Shown here: positions 9,601 through 17,206 of the stretch, one piece after another | How positions within the stretch are numbered: position 1 is the first letter of the stretch | How the letters are laid out: each line of letters starts with the position of its first letter | Assembly: GCA_003285105.1 (NCBI GenBank) | Contig: CP030158.1 | Coordinates: 372,001 to 436,000 of the forward strand | DNA: 64,000 nucleotides | Reading direction: 5' to 3' | Source of the DNA: Roseithermus sacchariphilus | Lineage (GTDB): Bacteria; Bacteroidota; Rhodothermia; Rhodothermales; MEBIC09517 | Made by a program: the position numbers and the translations under genes | The notes under the pieces: model-generated | Told to the model about the DNA's origin: nothing | Seen by the model: the letters and a program-made list of their open reading frames with translations, nothing else | Database searches by the model: none

Positions 9601-10549
9601 GAACCTGACGATCCTCCACGAAGGCCAGCAGATCCCGTTGACGGCCGTGGCCGACTTCGAGGTCGGCAGCGGCCTGGGCTCGGTGACGCGGCTGGACCTG
9701 CAACGCGTCGTCACGGTCACCGGCGATGCCGCGCCCGGCTTCAACGGCAACGCCGTGCTCGGGCAGGTCCGCGCCTACCTGAGCGATTACGAGCAGAACC
9801 TGCCGCCCGGCTATAGCCTCGCCTACACCGGCGAGAACGAGGAGCAGCAGGAAAGCTTCGGCTTCCTGACGACGGCGCTGCTGATCGGCGTCGGCCTGAT
9901 CTTCCTGATCATGGTCGCCCAGTTCAACAGCGTCAGCGCCCCCTTCATCATCATGGTCGCCGTCGGCCTCAGCCTCATCGGCGTGCTGCTCGGGCTGATC
10001 CTGACGCGGACGCCCTTCGGCCTGTTCACCTTCATCGGCATCATCTCGCTGGCCGGCATCGTGGTCAACAACGCCATCGTGCTGGTGGACTACACGATGC
10101 AGCTCCGCGCACGCGGCATGGGCAAGACCGAGGCCATCGTCGAAGGCGGCGCCACGCGCCTGCGCCCGGTGCTGCTGACGGCGCTGACGACCGTGCTGGG
10201 CCTGGTGCCGCTCACCTTCGGCATCAACGTGGACTTCGTCGGGCTGCTGACGGACTGGGCCCCGAACTTCCAGTTCGGCTCAGAGAACACGCAGTTCTGG
10301 GGGCCGATGGGCACCGCCATCATCTCCGGGCTGACCTTCGGCACCTTCCTGACGCTGGTCATCGTGCCGGTGATGTACTCCGCCTTCGACTCGGTCGGGA
10401 TGAAGCTGGCCGAGGTCTTCGCCCGGGACACGGCGCTGGAGGCCGGCGGCGTGCCCGGCGGCAACGGCTTCCCCGGCGCGCCGGCCAACGGCGCCCGCGA
10501 CGGCAACAGCCAGGTCGAGGACATGGTGCCGGAAGCGCAGATCTCCTGA
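6638..10549 (+). CDS. RND-family efflux permease, enlarged
   Basis: Proton-driven inner membrane pump subunit; 1303 residues against roughly 1020-1080 for typical family members. The usual order is visible: TM1, porter domain, TM2-6 (with LVDNAIVIVENI near residues 412-423), second porter domain, and TM8-12 (NNAIVLVDY near 1141). Between TM6 and the second porter half, about residues 510-750, lies an extra block with several hydrophobic segments joined by short loops. The first of the two TM4 acidic residues is kept (D414) but the second is Asn. The TM10 lysine known from AcrB is replaced by Asn, as in other subfamilies. Substrate unknown; last gene of the operon. Confidence 0.93.
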   Translation: MKITNLAIKYRTSILVLTAILVVGGLISYVTIPKESSPSIEIPNIVVTTVYPGASPDDIESIITQPIEQEVQSVNGIKEIRSTSTEGVSTVVIEFEPEVSIDDAFQKVRDKVDIAKAELPSDVEEPIVSEIDVSEFPIMTINLAADYSLARLKEVAEDLQEELESIPSVLEVDLIGGLEREVQVNVDLAALQGYNLSFNDVIETIQRENSNIPGGSVDVDRLNYLVRVDGEIERPEEIANFVIKAPGGTPIYVRDVAEVVFGFKDRESYARLQRLQEEVADSEFRPLPPEEQGVLNVISLNVKKRSGDNILETAEAVQAKLDAFPLPGGTRVVITGDQSEDVEALVKDLENNIIAGLIFVVAVLLFFLGVRNATLVGIAIPLSMFISFIVFAVMGQTLNFIILFSLIIALGMLVDNAIVIVENIYRYREEGYSRWEAAKQGTAEVGGAVTASTATTVAAFAPMLFWPGIIGEFMGYLPLTLIITLSCSLFVALVINPVITGLFMRLENEEKPPTPRAVKIAAVVVMVLLGAVLGFANWKTLVVILVGVPTLYLLHTRVFKPIGDSFVQKGLPRIVRQYRAFLTWMLARDYDVRRPYLRNTLALGSLTAGLVLMILGGLAQAAAGPTAGSLLLVPGGLLAAIGVIGILVHTFESLYLGGRTSVKAGLIFGAVMLGILGLMYLSPRALDGTTIVELMLLPSVIVGVGALGWLLNGPVLKRRTRLILTDNRARLLTATLGALFAIVGMFAVAPTGVEFFPTTDPRQVLITMEAPLGTNLEASNRVALEAQERIQRLLEENPAAKANVQNVLTNVGVGGDAMFGGGAAGPERSRLTLNMVDYDDRAEPSTETLARLRDNLAGIPGVDIEFSQDQQGPPTGEPVNIEISGPEFDRIVQIAQEIKQRLTEAAATGAIPGLVDISDNLNTGRPELKVNIDRERAARFGLNTSQIATTIRSAINGAEASKYRTGEDEYDITVRLAEADRSSLESIKNLTILHEGQQIPLTAVADFEVGSGLGSVTRLDLQRVVTVTGDAAPGFNGNAVLGQVRAYLSDYEQNLPPGYSLAYTGENEEQQESFGFLTTALLIGVGLIFLIMVAQFNSVSAPFIIMVAVGLSLIGVLLGLILTRTPFGLFTFIGIISLAGIVVNNAIVLVDYTMQLRARGMGKTEAIVEGGATRLRPVLLTALTTVLGLVPLTFGINVDFVGLLTDWAPNFQFGSENTQFWGPMGTAIISGLTFGTFLTLVIVPVMYSAFDSVGMKLAEVFARDTALEAGGVPGGNGFPGAPANGARDGNSQVEDMVPEAQIS

Positions 10550-10806
10550 AACCTCGCCTCCGGCCCGGCCATCGCCCGGCCCGCCTGGCAATCGCCCGGC
10601 AAACGCAGTAGATTACCGGCGTCGCCCCCGACCAGCGAACCTCTGGCGGGGGCGGCGCCTGCTTCGGTACTCGTCCCCGCACCACCCGCCGCCGACCCCT
10701 CAGCCCCACGCCTGCCGGCTCCGCACCGCACGACGCCCTCCGGGTCAATGACCCCTCGGGCGACTCGTTCGACGCGCCGGAGCCCGGAGCCTCCGGCTTC
10801 GCCCCG

Positions 10807-11955
10807 ATGGCCTTACTGATCTTCTACATTGCGCTCGCACTCGGGATCTCGTTCCTGTGCTCGATCATGGAGGCCGTGCTGCTGAGCGTGACCCCCTCCT
10901 ACGTCGCCGCCCGGGAACAGGAGGGCTCCACCGTGGCGGTGCAGCTGCGCCGGCTCAAGAGCGACATCGACCGGCCGCTGGCGGCCATCCTCAGCCTGAA
11001 CACGATCGCCCACACCCTGGGCGCCGCCGGGGCCGGCGCCCAGGCGGCGGCGATCTACGGGGAGGCCTACGTGGGCATCATCTCGGCCATCCTCACCCTC
11101 CTGATCCTGATCCTCTCCGAGATCATCCCGAAAACCCTCGGGGCGATCTACTGGCGGCAACTCACCCCCGTGGTCACCCGCCTGCTGATCCCCCTGATCT
11201 GGCTGCTCTGGCCGCTGGTGAAGCTCTCCCAGGGCATCACCCGGCTCCTGTCGCGGGGCATCGACCGCGAGGCCATCAGCCGCGAGGAGATCACGGCCCT
11301 GGCCGAGCTGGGCGCGCAGCAGGGCGTCTTCGAGGCCGAGGAGTCCCGCATCCTGCGCAACCTGTTCCGCTTCCGCTCGCTGCGCGTCAAGGACGTGATG
11401 ACACCGCGCACCGTGGTCTTCGCCCTCCCCGAGCACAAGACCGTCGGCGAGGTCATGCGGGAGCACAACGAGTTCCGTTTCTCCCGCATCCCCGTCTACA
11501 CGCAGAACCGGGACAACGTCACCGGCTACGTCCTCAAGGACGAGATCCTGCTGAAGGCGGCCCAGGAGAAGGATGACCTGACACTGGCCGACCTGAAGCG
11601 CGAGATCCTGGTGGTGCCGGACGCCCTGCCGCTGCCGGAGCTGTTCGAGCGGCTGCTCGATGCGCTGGAACACATCGCCCTGGTGGTGGACGAGTACGGC
11701 GGCATGGCGGGCATCGTGACGATGGAGGACGTGGTGGAAACGCTGCTGGGCATGGAGATCGTGGACGAGGTGGACTCGGTCGAGGACATGCAGGAGCTGG
11801 CCCGCCAGCAATGGCTCCGCCGCGCCCGCCGCCTCGGCATGATCCCGGAGCCGGCATCCTCCCCCGACGCCGAGGCCCGCGCCGAGCAGGACGCCGTCGT
11901 CCGCTTCGGCCTGACCGGCGAGAAGCCGCCGGGCCGACCGAGAGAAGAGGATTGA
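10807..11955 (+). CDS. CNNM/DUF21 and CBS-domain membrane protein (hemolysin C/CorC-like)
   Basis: 382 residues. The N-terminal ~170 form a DUF21/CNNM membrane domain with hydrophobic helices and the conserved LNTIAHTLGAAGAGAQA segment. A CBS pair follows (VMTPRTVVFAL.. near 198-260, and FERLLDALEHIALVVDEYGGMAGIVTMEDVVE near 278-310). The usual C-terminal CorC_HlyC domain is missing; after the CBS pair there is only a charged Ala/Glu/Arg tail. Related proteins are linked to Mg2+ or Co2+ handling, so metal export or regulation is the likely role. It follows the efflux operon by 257 bp, probably with its own promoter. Confidence 0.85.
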   Translation: MALLIFYIALALGISFLCSIMEAVLLSVTPSYVAAREQEGSTVAVQLRRLKSDIDRPLAAILSLNTIAHTLGAAGAGAQAAAIYGEAYVGIISAILTLLILILSEIIPKTLGAIYWRQLTPVVTRLLIPLIWLLWPLVKLSQGITRLLSRGIDREAISREEITALAELGAQQGVFEAEESRILRNLFRFRSLRVKDVMTPRTVVFALPEHKTVGEVMREHNEFRFSRIPVYTQNRDNVTGYVLKDEILLKAAQEKDDLTLADLKREILVVPDALPLPELFERLLDALEHIALVVDEYGGMAGIVTMEDVVETLLGMEIVDEVDSVEDMQELARQQWLRRARRLGMIPEPASSPDAEARAEQDAVVRFGLTGEKPPGRPREED

Positions 11956-12030
11956 GGCCCGGGACGGACGGGTCGCCCCTCCCCCCTCGCCGTAGCCGCT
12001 TCCTCATACTCCCGCCCTCGTGCCTCCACC

Positions 12031-13503
12031 ATGAAGCGCCTCACCGACTTTCCCGACGCCCATCTGCGCCTCTTCGAGCGGCCACCCGTGCCGCCACCGG
12101 AGGCCATCCGGGACGTCTACCTGATCGGCATCTGTGGCACGGGGATGGGCTCGCTGGCCGGGCTGTTCCAGCAGGCGGGCTACCGCGTGCGCGGGGCCGA
12201 CCAGGCCGCCTATCCGCCGATGAGCACCCGCCTGGCCGCCATGGGCGTCACCGTCCTCGAAGGCTACGACCCGGCCCACCTCGACCCCGCGCCCGACCTC
12301 GTCGTCGTCGGCAATGCCTGCACGCCGACGCACCCGGAAGCCGCCTACGCCCGCGACCACGGCCTCGCCCAGCAGTCGTTCCCCGAGGCGCTGGCCCACT
12401 TCTTCATCCGCGACCGCCGCTCCCTCGTCGTGGCCGGCACCCACGGCAAGACGACGACCACCGGCATGCTGGTGCACGTGCTGCGCGAGGCCGGCCTCGA
12501 CCCCGGCTTCCTCGTCGGCGGCGTGATGACGGGGCTGGAGACCAGCTACGCCGTCGGCACCGGCCCGCACTTCGTGGTGGAGGGCGACGAGTACGACAGC
12601 GCCTACTTCGACAAGCGGCCCAAGTTCATGCACTACCGGCCCACGAGCGCCATCGTCACCTCAATGGAGTTCGACCACGCCGACATCTACGCCGACTGGG
12701 CCGACTACCGCACGGCGTTCGAGGCCTTTGCCGGGACGGTGCCTCCCGAGGGGCTGCTCGTCCTCTGCGCCGACGACCCGGCCGTGCGCGCCCTCGCCGG
12801 CCACACATCCGCCCGCGTGCAGACCTATGGCCTGGAGCGCGGCGACGTGACGGCCCGCCACATCCGGCGGGGCGAAGGCGGCCAGCGGTTCGAACTCGTC
12901 GCCCACGGAGCCATCCAGGGCGAGGTGTTCCTGCCCATGAGCGGGCGGCACAACCTGCTCAACGCCCTCGCCGTCTGCACCGTCGCGCTCGACGAGGGGC
13001 TGACGGCCGAGCAGATCGCCTACGGCCTGGGCACGTGGCAGGGCATGAAGCGCCGCCAGGAGGTGCGGGGCGAGGCGGCCGGCGTGCTCGTGCTGGACGA
13101 CTTCGCGCACCACCCGACCGCCGTGCGGGCCACCCTCCAGGCCGTACGCGAGCGCTGGCCGGAGCGGCGGCTCGTGGCTGTCTTCGAACCCCGCAGCAAC
13201 TCCAGCCGCCGCAAGGTCTTCGAAGACGCCTACGCCGACGCCTTCGAGCAGGCCGACCTCGTCTTTCTCAGCACCCCGCCCTTCCGCCACAACGACCGCC
13301 GCGAGGACTTCCTCGACCCCGACGCCGTCACCGCCCGCCTCGAAGCCCGCGGCATCCCGGCCCGCGCCCTCCCCGACGCCGACGCCCTCCTGCCGCCGCT
13401 GCTGGACTGCCTCCGCCCCGGCGACACCGTGCTCATCATGAGCAACGGCGGCTTCGGCGGCCTCCACGACCGGCTGCTGGATCGACTGCGCGAGCGGGGG
13501 TGA
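12031..13503 (+). CDS. mpl: UDP-N-acetylmuramate:L-alanyl-gamma-D-glutamyl-meso-DAP ligase (Mpl)
   Basis: Attaches the recycled tripeptide L-Ala-gamma-D-Glu-meso-DAP to UDP-MurNAc, saving peptidoglycan fragments. The 490-residue protein shows the Mur-ligase layout. An N-terminal Rossmann part has IGICGTGMGSLAGLF near residue 32. The ATP loop AGTHGKTTTTG is near 135, with VVEGDEYDSAYFDKRPKF near 182. The C-terminal domain has DDFAHHPTAV and FEPRSNSSRR. These features are typical of Mpl rather than MurC. The last 48 codons and stop recur 933 bp downstream, so this 3' end has been rebuilt or duplicated. The reading frame is intact. Confidence 0.93.
   Translation: MKRLTDFPDAHLRLFERPPVPPPEAIRDVYLIGICGTGMGSLAGLFQQAGYRVRGADQAAYPPMSTRLAAMGVTVLEGYDPAHLDPAPDLVVVGNACTPTHPEAAYARDHGLAQQSFPEALAHFFIRDRRSLVVAGTHGKTTTTGMLVHVLREAGLDPGFLVGGVMTGLETSYAVGTGPHFVVEGDEYDSAYFDKRPKFMHYRPTSAIVTSMEFDHADIYADWADYRTAFEAFAGTVPPEGLLVLCADDPAVRALAGHTSARVQTYGLERGDVTARHIRRGEGGQRFELVAHGAIQGEVFLPMSGRHNLLNALAVCTVALDEGLTAEQIAYGLGTWQGMKRRQEVRGEAAGVLVLDDFAHHPTAVRATLQAVRERWPERRLVAVFEPRSNSSRRKVFEDAYADAFEQADLVFLSTPPFRHNDRREDFLDPDAVTARLEARGIPARALPDADALLPPLLDCLRPGDTVLIMSNGGFGGLHDRLLDRLRERG
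13357..13503 (+). repeat. 147-bp direct repeat, copy 1 (inside mpl 3' end)
   Basis: The last 147 bp of mpl match 14290-14436 with three differences that I can count by eye (about 98% identity). The copies are in the same orientation and lie 933 bp apart. This copy ends exactly at the mpl stop codon. The 786 bp between the copies hold the toxin/antitoxin pair. Confidence 0.93.
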
Positions 13504-13556
13504 ATGCCGGAGCGCAGCGCCGGAAGATGAGGCACCCGACGGTTTCCTTCTCGGGA

Positions 13557-13970
13557 TCAGCCCGGCACGATCAAGGGAATCGCTTCGTGCCGGCGGATAC
13601 GATAGACGCTAAAGTCCTGTACATCCGTCGTGAAGACAGGCAGCCCCAGTTCCTCAGCCAGTCGAACGACGCAGGCGTCCGCAAAATCCATGGGCTGATC
13701 GGAAAACTGCTCAAGCAAACGCATGATTGCGCCGGCCTGCTCATCGAACCGCAGCGGGGTCGTCACTCGCCCCAGAGCGATCCATTGCCGCAGAGCTTTG
13801 CGAGCACGCGGCACCCGTTTCAACAGATGATAGGCTTCGGTCAGCACAGCCTCACACGTCACCAGCGGCGTCGCCAGGTCACGGGTCTGCTCCAGAGCCC
13901 AGGCGTGGTGCCCGTCGCGGGGATTGAAGAACGCAACGAGCGGCCCGGTATCCAGGATAACCTGCCTCAT
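13557..13970 (-). CDS. PIN-domain ribonuclease toxin (VapC-like)
   Basis: 137 residues of PIN fold. LDTGPLVAFFNPRD near the start supplies the first Asp (D7). A middle Glu lies in CEAVLTEAYHLL, and the C-terminal acidic pair in MDFADACVVRLAEELGLPVFTTDVQDF. These match the metal-binding acidic residues of VapC-type RNases, which cut tRNA or rRNA when free. Its start overlaps the stop of the upstream small gene by 4 bp (ATGA), the usual arrangement for a toxin behind its antitoxin. The pair runs against mpl and lies between the two mpl tail repeats. Confidence 0.85.
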   Translation of the reverse strand: MRQVILDTGPLVAFFNPRDGHHAWALEQTRDLATPLVTCEAVLTEAYHLLKRVPRARKALRQWIALGRVTTPLRFDEQAGAIMRLLEQFSDQPMDFADACVVRLAEELGLPVFTTDVQDFSVYRIRRHEAIPLIVPG

Positions 13971-14233
13971 GTGCCGAGATCATCGAGATATGAGCGATTG
14001 GTCGATAGGTCGGCAGGCCCTTCCCCGAGGGTGGACAGCAGATCGTCCAGCCCGTGAAACGGCGTCCCCGGCGGGAACGCGGAGGCATCCGCCTCGGCCG
14101 CAAGGGCCTGCTCCACCGCACGGATAACGGCTTCTTCTGGCGAGACCTGATCGCGGGCGGCCAGTCGTTCAATGGCCCGACGCTGCTCGGGCGTCAGGCG
14201 AAGTCGGAAGTCGGAAAGGTCGGGAGCAGACAT
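13967..14233 (-). CDS. probable antitoxin of the PIN toxin (RHH-like)
   Basis: 88 residues from ATG 14233. The N-terminal half (FRLRLTPEQRRAIERLAARDQVSPEEAVIRAVEQAL) has the pattern of a short ribbon-helix-helix DNA-binding domain. The Pro/Gly/Asp-rich C-terminal half would bind the toxin. A longer frame back to 14329 adds 32 basic residues and runs into the repeat copy; I reject it. Overlap with the toxin gene (ATGA) implies coupled translation. An antitoxin of this type normally also represses its own promoter. The exact family is not identified. Confidence 0.7.
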   Translation of the reverse strand: MSAPDLSDFRLRLTPEQRRAIERLAARDQVSPEEAVIRAVEQALAAEADASAFPPGTPFHGLDDLLSTLGEGPADLSTNRSYLDDLGT

Positions 14234-14289
14234 AGACGAGCTCTTTTTTCGTTTTCCGTGAACGACCTGACCCCGCTTGAAGTTGCCGT

Positions 14290-14436
14290 CCGGCCCGCGC
14301 CCTCCCCGACGCCGACGCCCTCCTGCCACCGCTGCTGGACCGCCTCCGCCCCGGCGACACCGTGCTCATCATGAGCAACGGCGGCTTCGGCGGCCTCCAC
14401 GACCGGCTGCTGGATCGGCTGCGCGAGCGGGGGTGA
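14290..14436 (+). pseudogene. 147-bp direct repeat, copy 2: orphan mpl 3' end
   Basis: A second copy of the last 48 codons plus stop of mpl, three substitutions away from 13357-13503. It has no start or upstream mpl sequence, so it is a gene fragment. It sits 56 bp beyond the antitoxin start codon, so the antitoxin promoter must lie in or next to it. Either this is the original mpl end, displaced by an insertion that brought a new one, or a duplicate made during insertion. Confidence 0.88.
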
Positions 14437-14473
14437 ACCCGACCTCCCCCTGTCCCGTGTCCACCCTGTTTGC

Positions 14474-14481
14474 TATGTTTG
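14474..14481 (+). promoter_or_regulatory. candidate -7 element (TATGTTTG)
   Basis: TATGTTTG fits the Bacteroidota sigma factor -7 consensus TAnnTTTG exactly, in otherwise GC-rich DNA. It lies 128 bp before the small gene at 14609. No clear TTG -33 box is visible. Confidence 0.35.
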
Positions 14482-14608
14482 AGCGAAAGACAGACCCGGC
14501 ATGAAGCGGCTTCGCGGCCGGCCTCTGCCTCCTTCGCCGACGGCGTCCGGTCCCGGGTTCCCCCCGGCCGTTCGCTCTTCGGGCCTCCCCGACCAGCCCT
14601 CCCTGACC

Positions 14609-14881
14609 ATGCGCCCTCACAACGCCCTCGACCTGAAGATCCGCACCTTCCTCCAGCAGGCCGGCGTCCCGGTCGACCCCGCCACGTCGTCGAGCATCCA
14701 GCTCATCCGCTATTTCGAGCAGGAGTTCGGCTGCGAGATCCTGGGCCTCCTGGAACAGGAGTACTGGGAGGAACAGGTGGACCTGGACCTCGAACAGGGC
14801 CGCTTCGGGGCCATCCGGGAGCGCCTCGATGAGGACGACCGGCAGGAGTTCGACGACCTGCTGCGCCGCATCCTGGACTGA
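14609..14881 (+). CDS. small acidic protein, function unknown
   Basis: 90 residues, rich in Glu, Asp, Leu and Gln, probably all alpha-helical (LEQEYWEEQVDLDLEQGRF, IRERLDEDDRQEF). It has no signal peptide or membrane segment and no motif that I recognise. An in-frame ATG at 14501 would add 36 low-complexity residues; ATG 14609 is preferred because the regular helical pattern begins there. It stands between the mpl repeat and the BtuF-like gene on the same strand. Confidence 0.65.
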   Translation: MRPHNALDLKIRTFLQQAGVPVDPATSSSIQLIRYFEQEFGCEILGLLEQEYWEEQVDLDLEQGRFGAIRERLDEDDRQEFDDLLRRILD

Positions 14882-14985
14882 CCGCCTCCCGGACCGGCCG
14901 CCTCCGGCGAACCGCCCCGGCTTCGCGGCGCGCACCCGGGTCCGACGCCGAGACGTCGCCCCGGCCGCCGTCCTTCTTCGCCGCG

Positions 14986-15795
14986 ATGACGTTCCCCCTC
15001 CACCTGATCGATGCCACCGGCCGCAGCGTCGTCCTGCCCGCGCCTCCGCAGCGCATCGTGTCGCTGGTTCCGAGCCAGACGGAGTTGCTCGCCGATCTGG
15101 GGCTCGACGCACGGGTCGTCGGCCTGACCCGCTTCTGCATCCACCCCTCCGGCTGGAAGGCCCGCAAGGCCATCGTCGGGGGCACGAAGCAGGTCAACCT
15201 CGACCGCATCCGCGCGCTGCGGCCGGACCTGATCCTCGCCAACCGGGAGGAGAACACCCGGGCCATGGTCGAGGCGCTGGGCGAGATCGCGCCGGTCTAC
15301 GTCACCGACGTTCGCACGCTGGACGATGCGCTCGCCATGATCCGCACGGTGGGCCGGCTCACCGGACGGACGCGCGCGGCGGAGGCGCTGGCCGAGGACA
15401 TCCACACCCGCTTCGCCGGGCTCCCCTCCGCCGCTCCGCTTCGCACGGCGTACCTGATCTGGCACGACCCGCTGATGACGGTGGGGCACGACACGTTCAT
15501 CCACGACCTGCTGGCCCGGGGCGGCTTCGCCAACGTCTTCGGCGAACGTACCCGCTACCCGGCCCTCACGCGGGCCGACCTCGCCGCCGCCCGCCCGGCC
15601 GTCGTGCTGTTGCCCGACGAGCCCTACCCGTTCGATGAAGCCGACCGCCGCGCCCTGGCCGCCGCCCTGCCGGACGCCACCGTGCGCCTCGTCGAGGGCG
15701 CGCCGTTTTCCTGGTACGGCTCCCGCCTGCGCCATACCCCCGCCTACCTGAGCGCCCTCCGCGCCTCCCTGCCGCTCGCGGCCCGGGATGCGTAG
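14986..15795 (+). CDS. BtuF-like periplasmic-binding-fold protein (helical backbone metal receptor)
   Basis: 269 residues with the BtuF/FhuD class III binding-protein fold. A strand-rich N-terminal lobe has QRIVSLVPSQTELLADLGLDARVVGLTRFC, then DLILANREEN, a linking helix, and a second lobe (YLIWHDPLMTVGHDTFIHDLLARGGFANV). The family captures cobalamin, haem or metal chelates for ABC importers. No signal peptide or lipobox can be seen at this start, and no permease or ATPase gene lies beside it. It may therefore act in the cytoplasm or use a start that I cannot see. Ligand unproven. Confidence 0.8.
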   Translation: MTFPLHLIDATGRSVVLPAPPQRIVSLVPSQTELLADLGLDARVVGLTRFCIHPSGWKARKAIVGGTKQVNLDRIRALRPDLILANREENTRAMVEALGEIAPVYVTDVRTLDDALAMIRTVGRLTGRTRAAEALAEDIHTRFAGLPSAAPLRTAYLIWHDPLMTVGHDTFIHDLLARGGFANVFGERTRYPALTRADLAAARPAVVLLPDEPYPFDEADRRALAAALPDATVRLVEGAPFSWYGSRLRHTPAYLSALRASLPLAARDA

Positions 15796-15854
15796 CACGG
15801 CGACTCCGGCTGACGTATTTTCCGCCCGCCCCGCCTCACGACCCCCGTGCTCCC

Positions 15855-17126
15855 ATGCGCCCCTTCCCGATCTTCCCCCTCTTCCCCCTCCTCCTCACCG
15901 TGCTGCTGCTGGCCGGCTGCCGGCCGAAGACCGCTTCCGACCCCCTCACCGCAACCGAGATTCAGGCTTTGACCGACGACGAACTGCGCGCGCTGGCCGA
16001 TGAGCTGGCGCACAAATACATCCTCGTGGACGGCCACATCGACGTGCCGTATCGCATGACCAACCACCCGGAAGACATTGCCAACGCCACCGAGGGCGGC
16101 GACTTCGACTTCCCCCGCGCCCGGGCCGGCGGCCTCGATGCGCCCTTCATGTCCATCTACATCCCCGCCAGCTACCAGGAAACCGGCGGCGCCCGCGCCT
16201 TCGCCGACTCGCTGATCGACATGGTCGAAGGCTTCGCCGCCGCCGCCCCGACGAAGTTCGCCATCGCCACCTCGCCGGACGACGTCCGCCGCCAGTTCGA
16301 AAAAGGCCTCATCTCGCTGCCGATGGGCATGGAAAACGGCGCCCCCATCGAGGACGACCTGGCCAACGTCGAGCACTTCTTCCGACGCGGTATCCGCTAC
16401 ATCACGCTGACCCACTCGAAGAACAACCAGATCGGCGACTCCTCCTACGACACCGAACCGACCTGGAACGGGCTGAGCCCGTTCGGCGAGCAGGTGATCG
16501 ACGAGATGAACCGCCTGGGCATGATGATCGACATCTCGCACGTGACCGACAGCACCGCCTTCGACGTGCTGGCGCGGTCGAGGGCGCCGGTCATCGCCTC
16601 GCATTCGTCGTGCCGCCACTTCACGCCGGGCTGGGAACGCAACATGGGCGACGACCTGATCCGTGCCCTGGCCGACCATGGCGGCGTCATCATGATCAAC
16701 TTCGGCTCGTCGTTCCTCCGCACGGAGTACCAGGCCGCCGGCAACCGCATCCAGCAACAGATCATCGGCTACCTCTCGCGCAACGGCATCGACCGGGACT
16801 CCCCCGAAGGCCTGGCCTACTTCCGCGAACAGCGCCGCGCCAACCCCGTCGGCACCGTGCAGGACGTCGTCGACCACATCGAACACGTCCGCCAGCTCGT
16901 CGGCGTCGATCACATCGGCCTCGGCTCGGACTTCGACGGCGTCTTCGCCCTGCCCGACGGCCTGCAGGACGTCTCACAGTACCCGAACCTGATCTACGCG
17001 CTGCTCAAGACGGGCCACTACAGTGAGGAGGACATCGCCAAGATCCTCGGCGGCAATGTGCTGCGCGTGTGGGACCAGGTCGTGGCGACGGCCCGGGAAA
17101 TGCAGGAAGCATCGAATGACGAGTGA
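15855..17126 (+). CDS. membrane dipeptidase (renal dipeptidase family, lipoprotein)
   Basis: Zinc peptidase of family M19, 423 residues. The first ~22 residues are a lipoprotein signal ending LLLAGC. Metal ligands are visible: DGHIDVPYR (His-x-Asp), the bridging Glu in PMGMENGAPIE, and the His residues in DISHVTDSTAFD and VIASHSSCRHF. Family members split dipeptides, including D-amino acid and dehydro-dipeptides. A role in peptide scavenging or cell-wall peptide turnover outside the inner membrane is likely. The stop codon lies within a heptamer repeat run (from 17114). The GH5 gene follows 80 bp later. Confidence 0.92.
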   Translation: MRPFPIFPLFPLLLTVLLLAGCRPKTASDPLTATEIQALTDDELRALADELAHKYILVDGHIDVPYRMTNHPEDIANATEGGDFDFPRARAGGLDAPFMSIYIPASYQETGGARAFADSLIDMVEGFAAAAPTKFAIATSPDDVRRQFEKGLISLPMGMENGAPIEDDLANVEHFFRRGIRYITLTHSKNNQIGDSSYDTEPTWNGLSPFGEQVIDEMNRLGMMIDISHVTDSTAFDVLARSRAPVIASHSSCRHFTPGWERNMGDDLIRALADHGGVIMINFGSSFLRTEYQAAGNRIQQQIIGYLSRNGIDRDSPEGLAYFREQRRANPVGTVQDVVDHIEHVRQLVGVDHIGLGSDFDGVFALPDGLQDVSQYPNLIYALLKTGHYSEEDIAKILGGNVLRVWDQVVATAREMQEASNDE

Positions 17127-17141
17127 CGAATGGCGAATGAC
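17114..17141 (+). repeat. heptanucleotide repeat across a stop codon
   Basis: Four 7-bp units: GAATGAC, GAGTGAC, GAATGGC, GAATGAC. The run starts in the last codons of the dipeptidase gene, contains its TGA stop, and continues into the spacer before the GH5 gene. Confidence 0.75.
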
Positions 17142-17206
17142 GAGCGCGACGTTGCCCGCTCCGCCCTGTTCCATCGCTCCCCTGCGACTCGCCCCTCCCC
17201 CCGTTC

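Noticed and set aside
14283-14436. Second mpl gene
   Set aside because: Only the last 48 codons are present, with no start or ATP-binding part; it is recorded as a fragment.
14882-14985. Cobalamin riboswitch before the BtuF-like gene
   Set aside because: The spacer is 104 bp and lacks a B12-box-like conserved segment.
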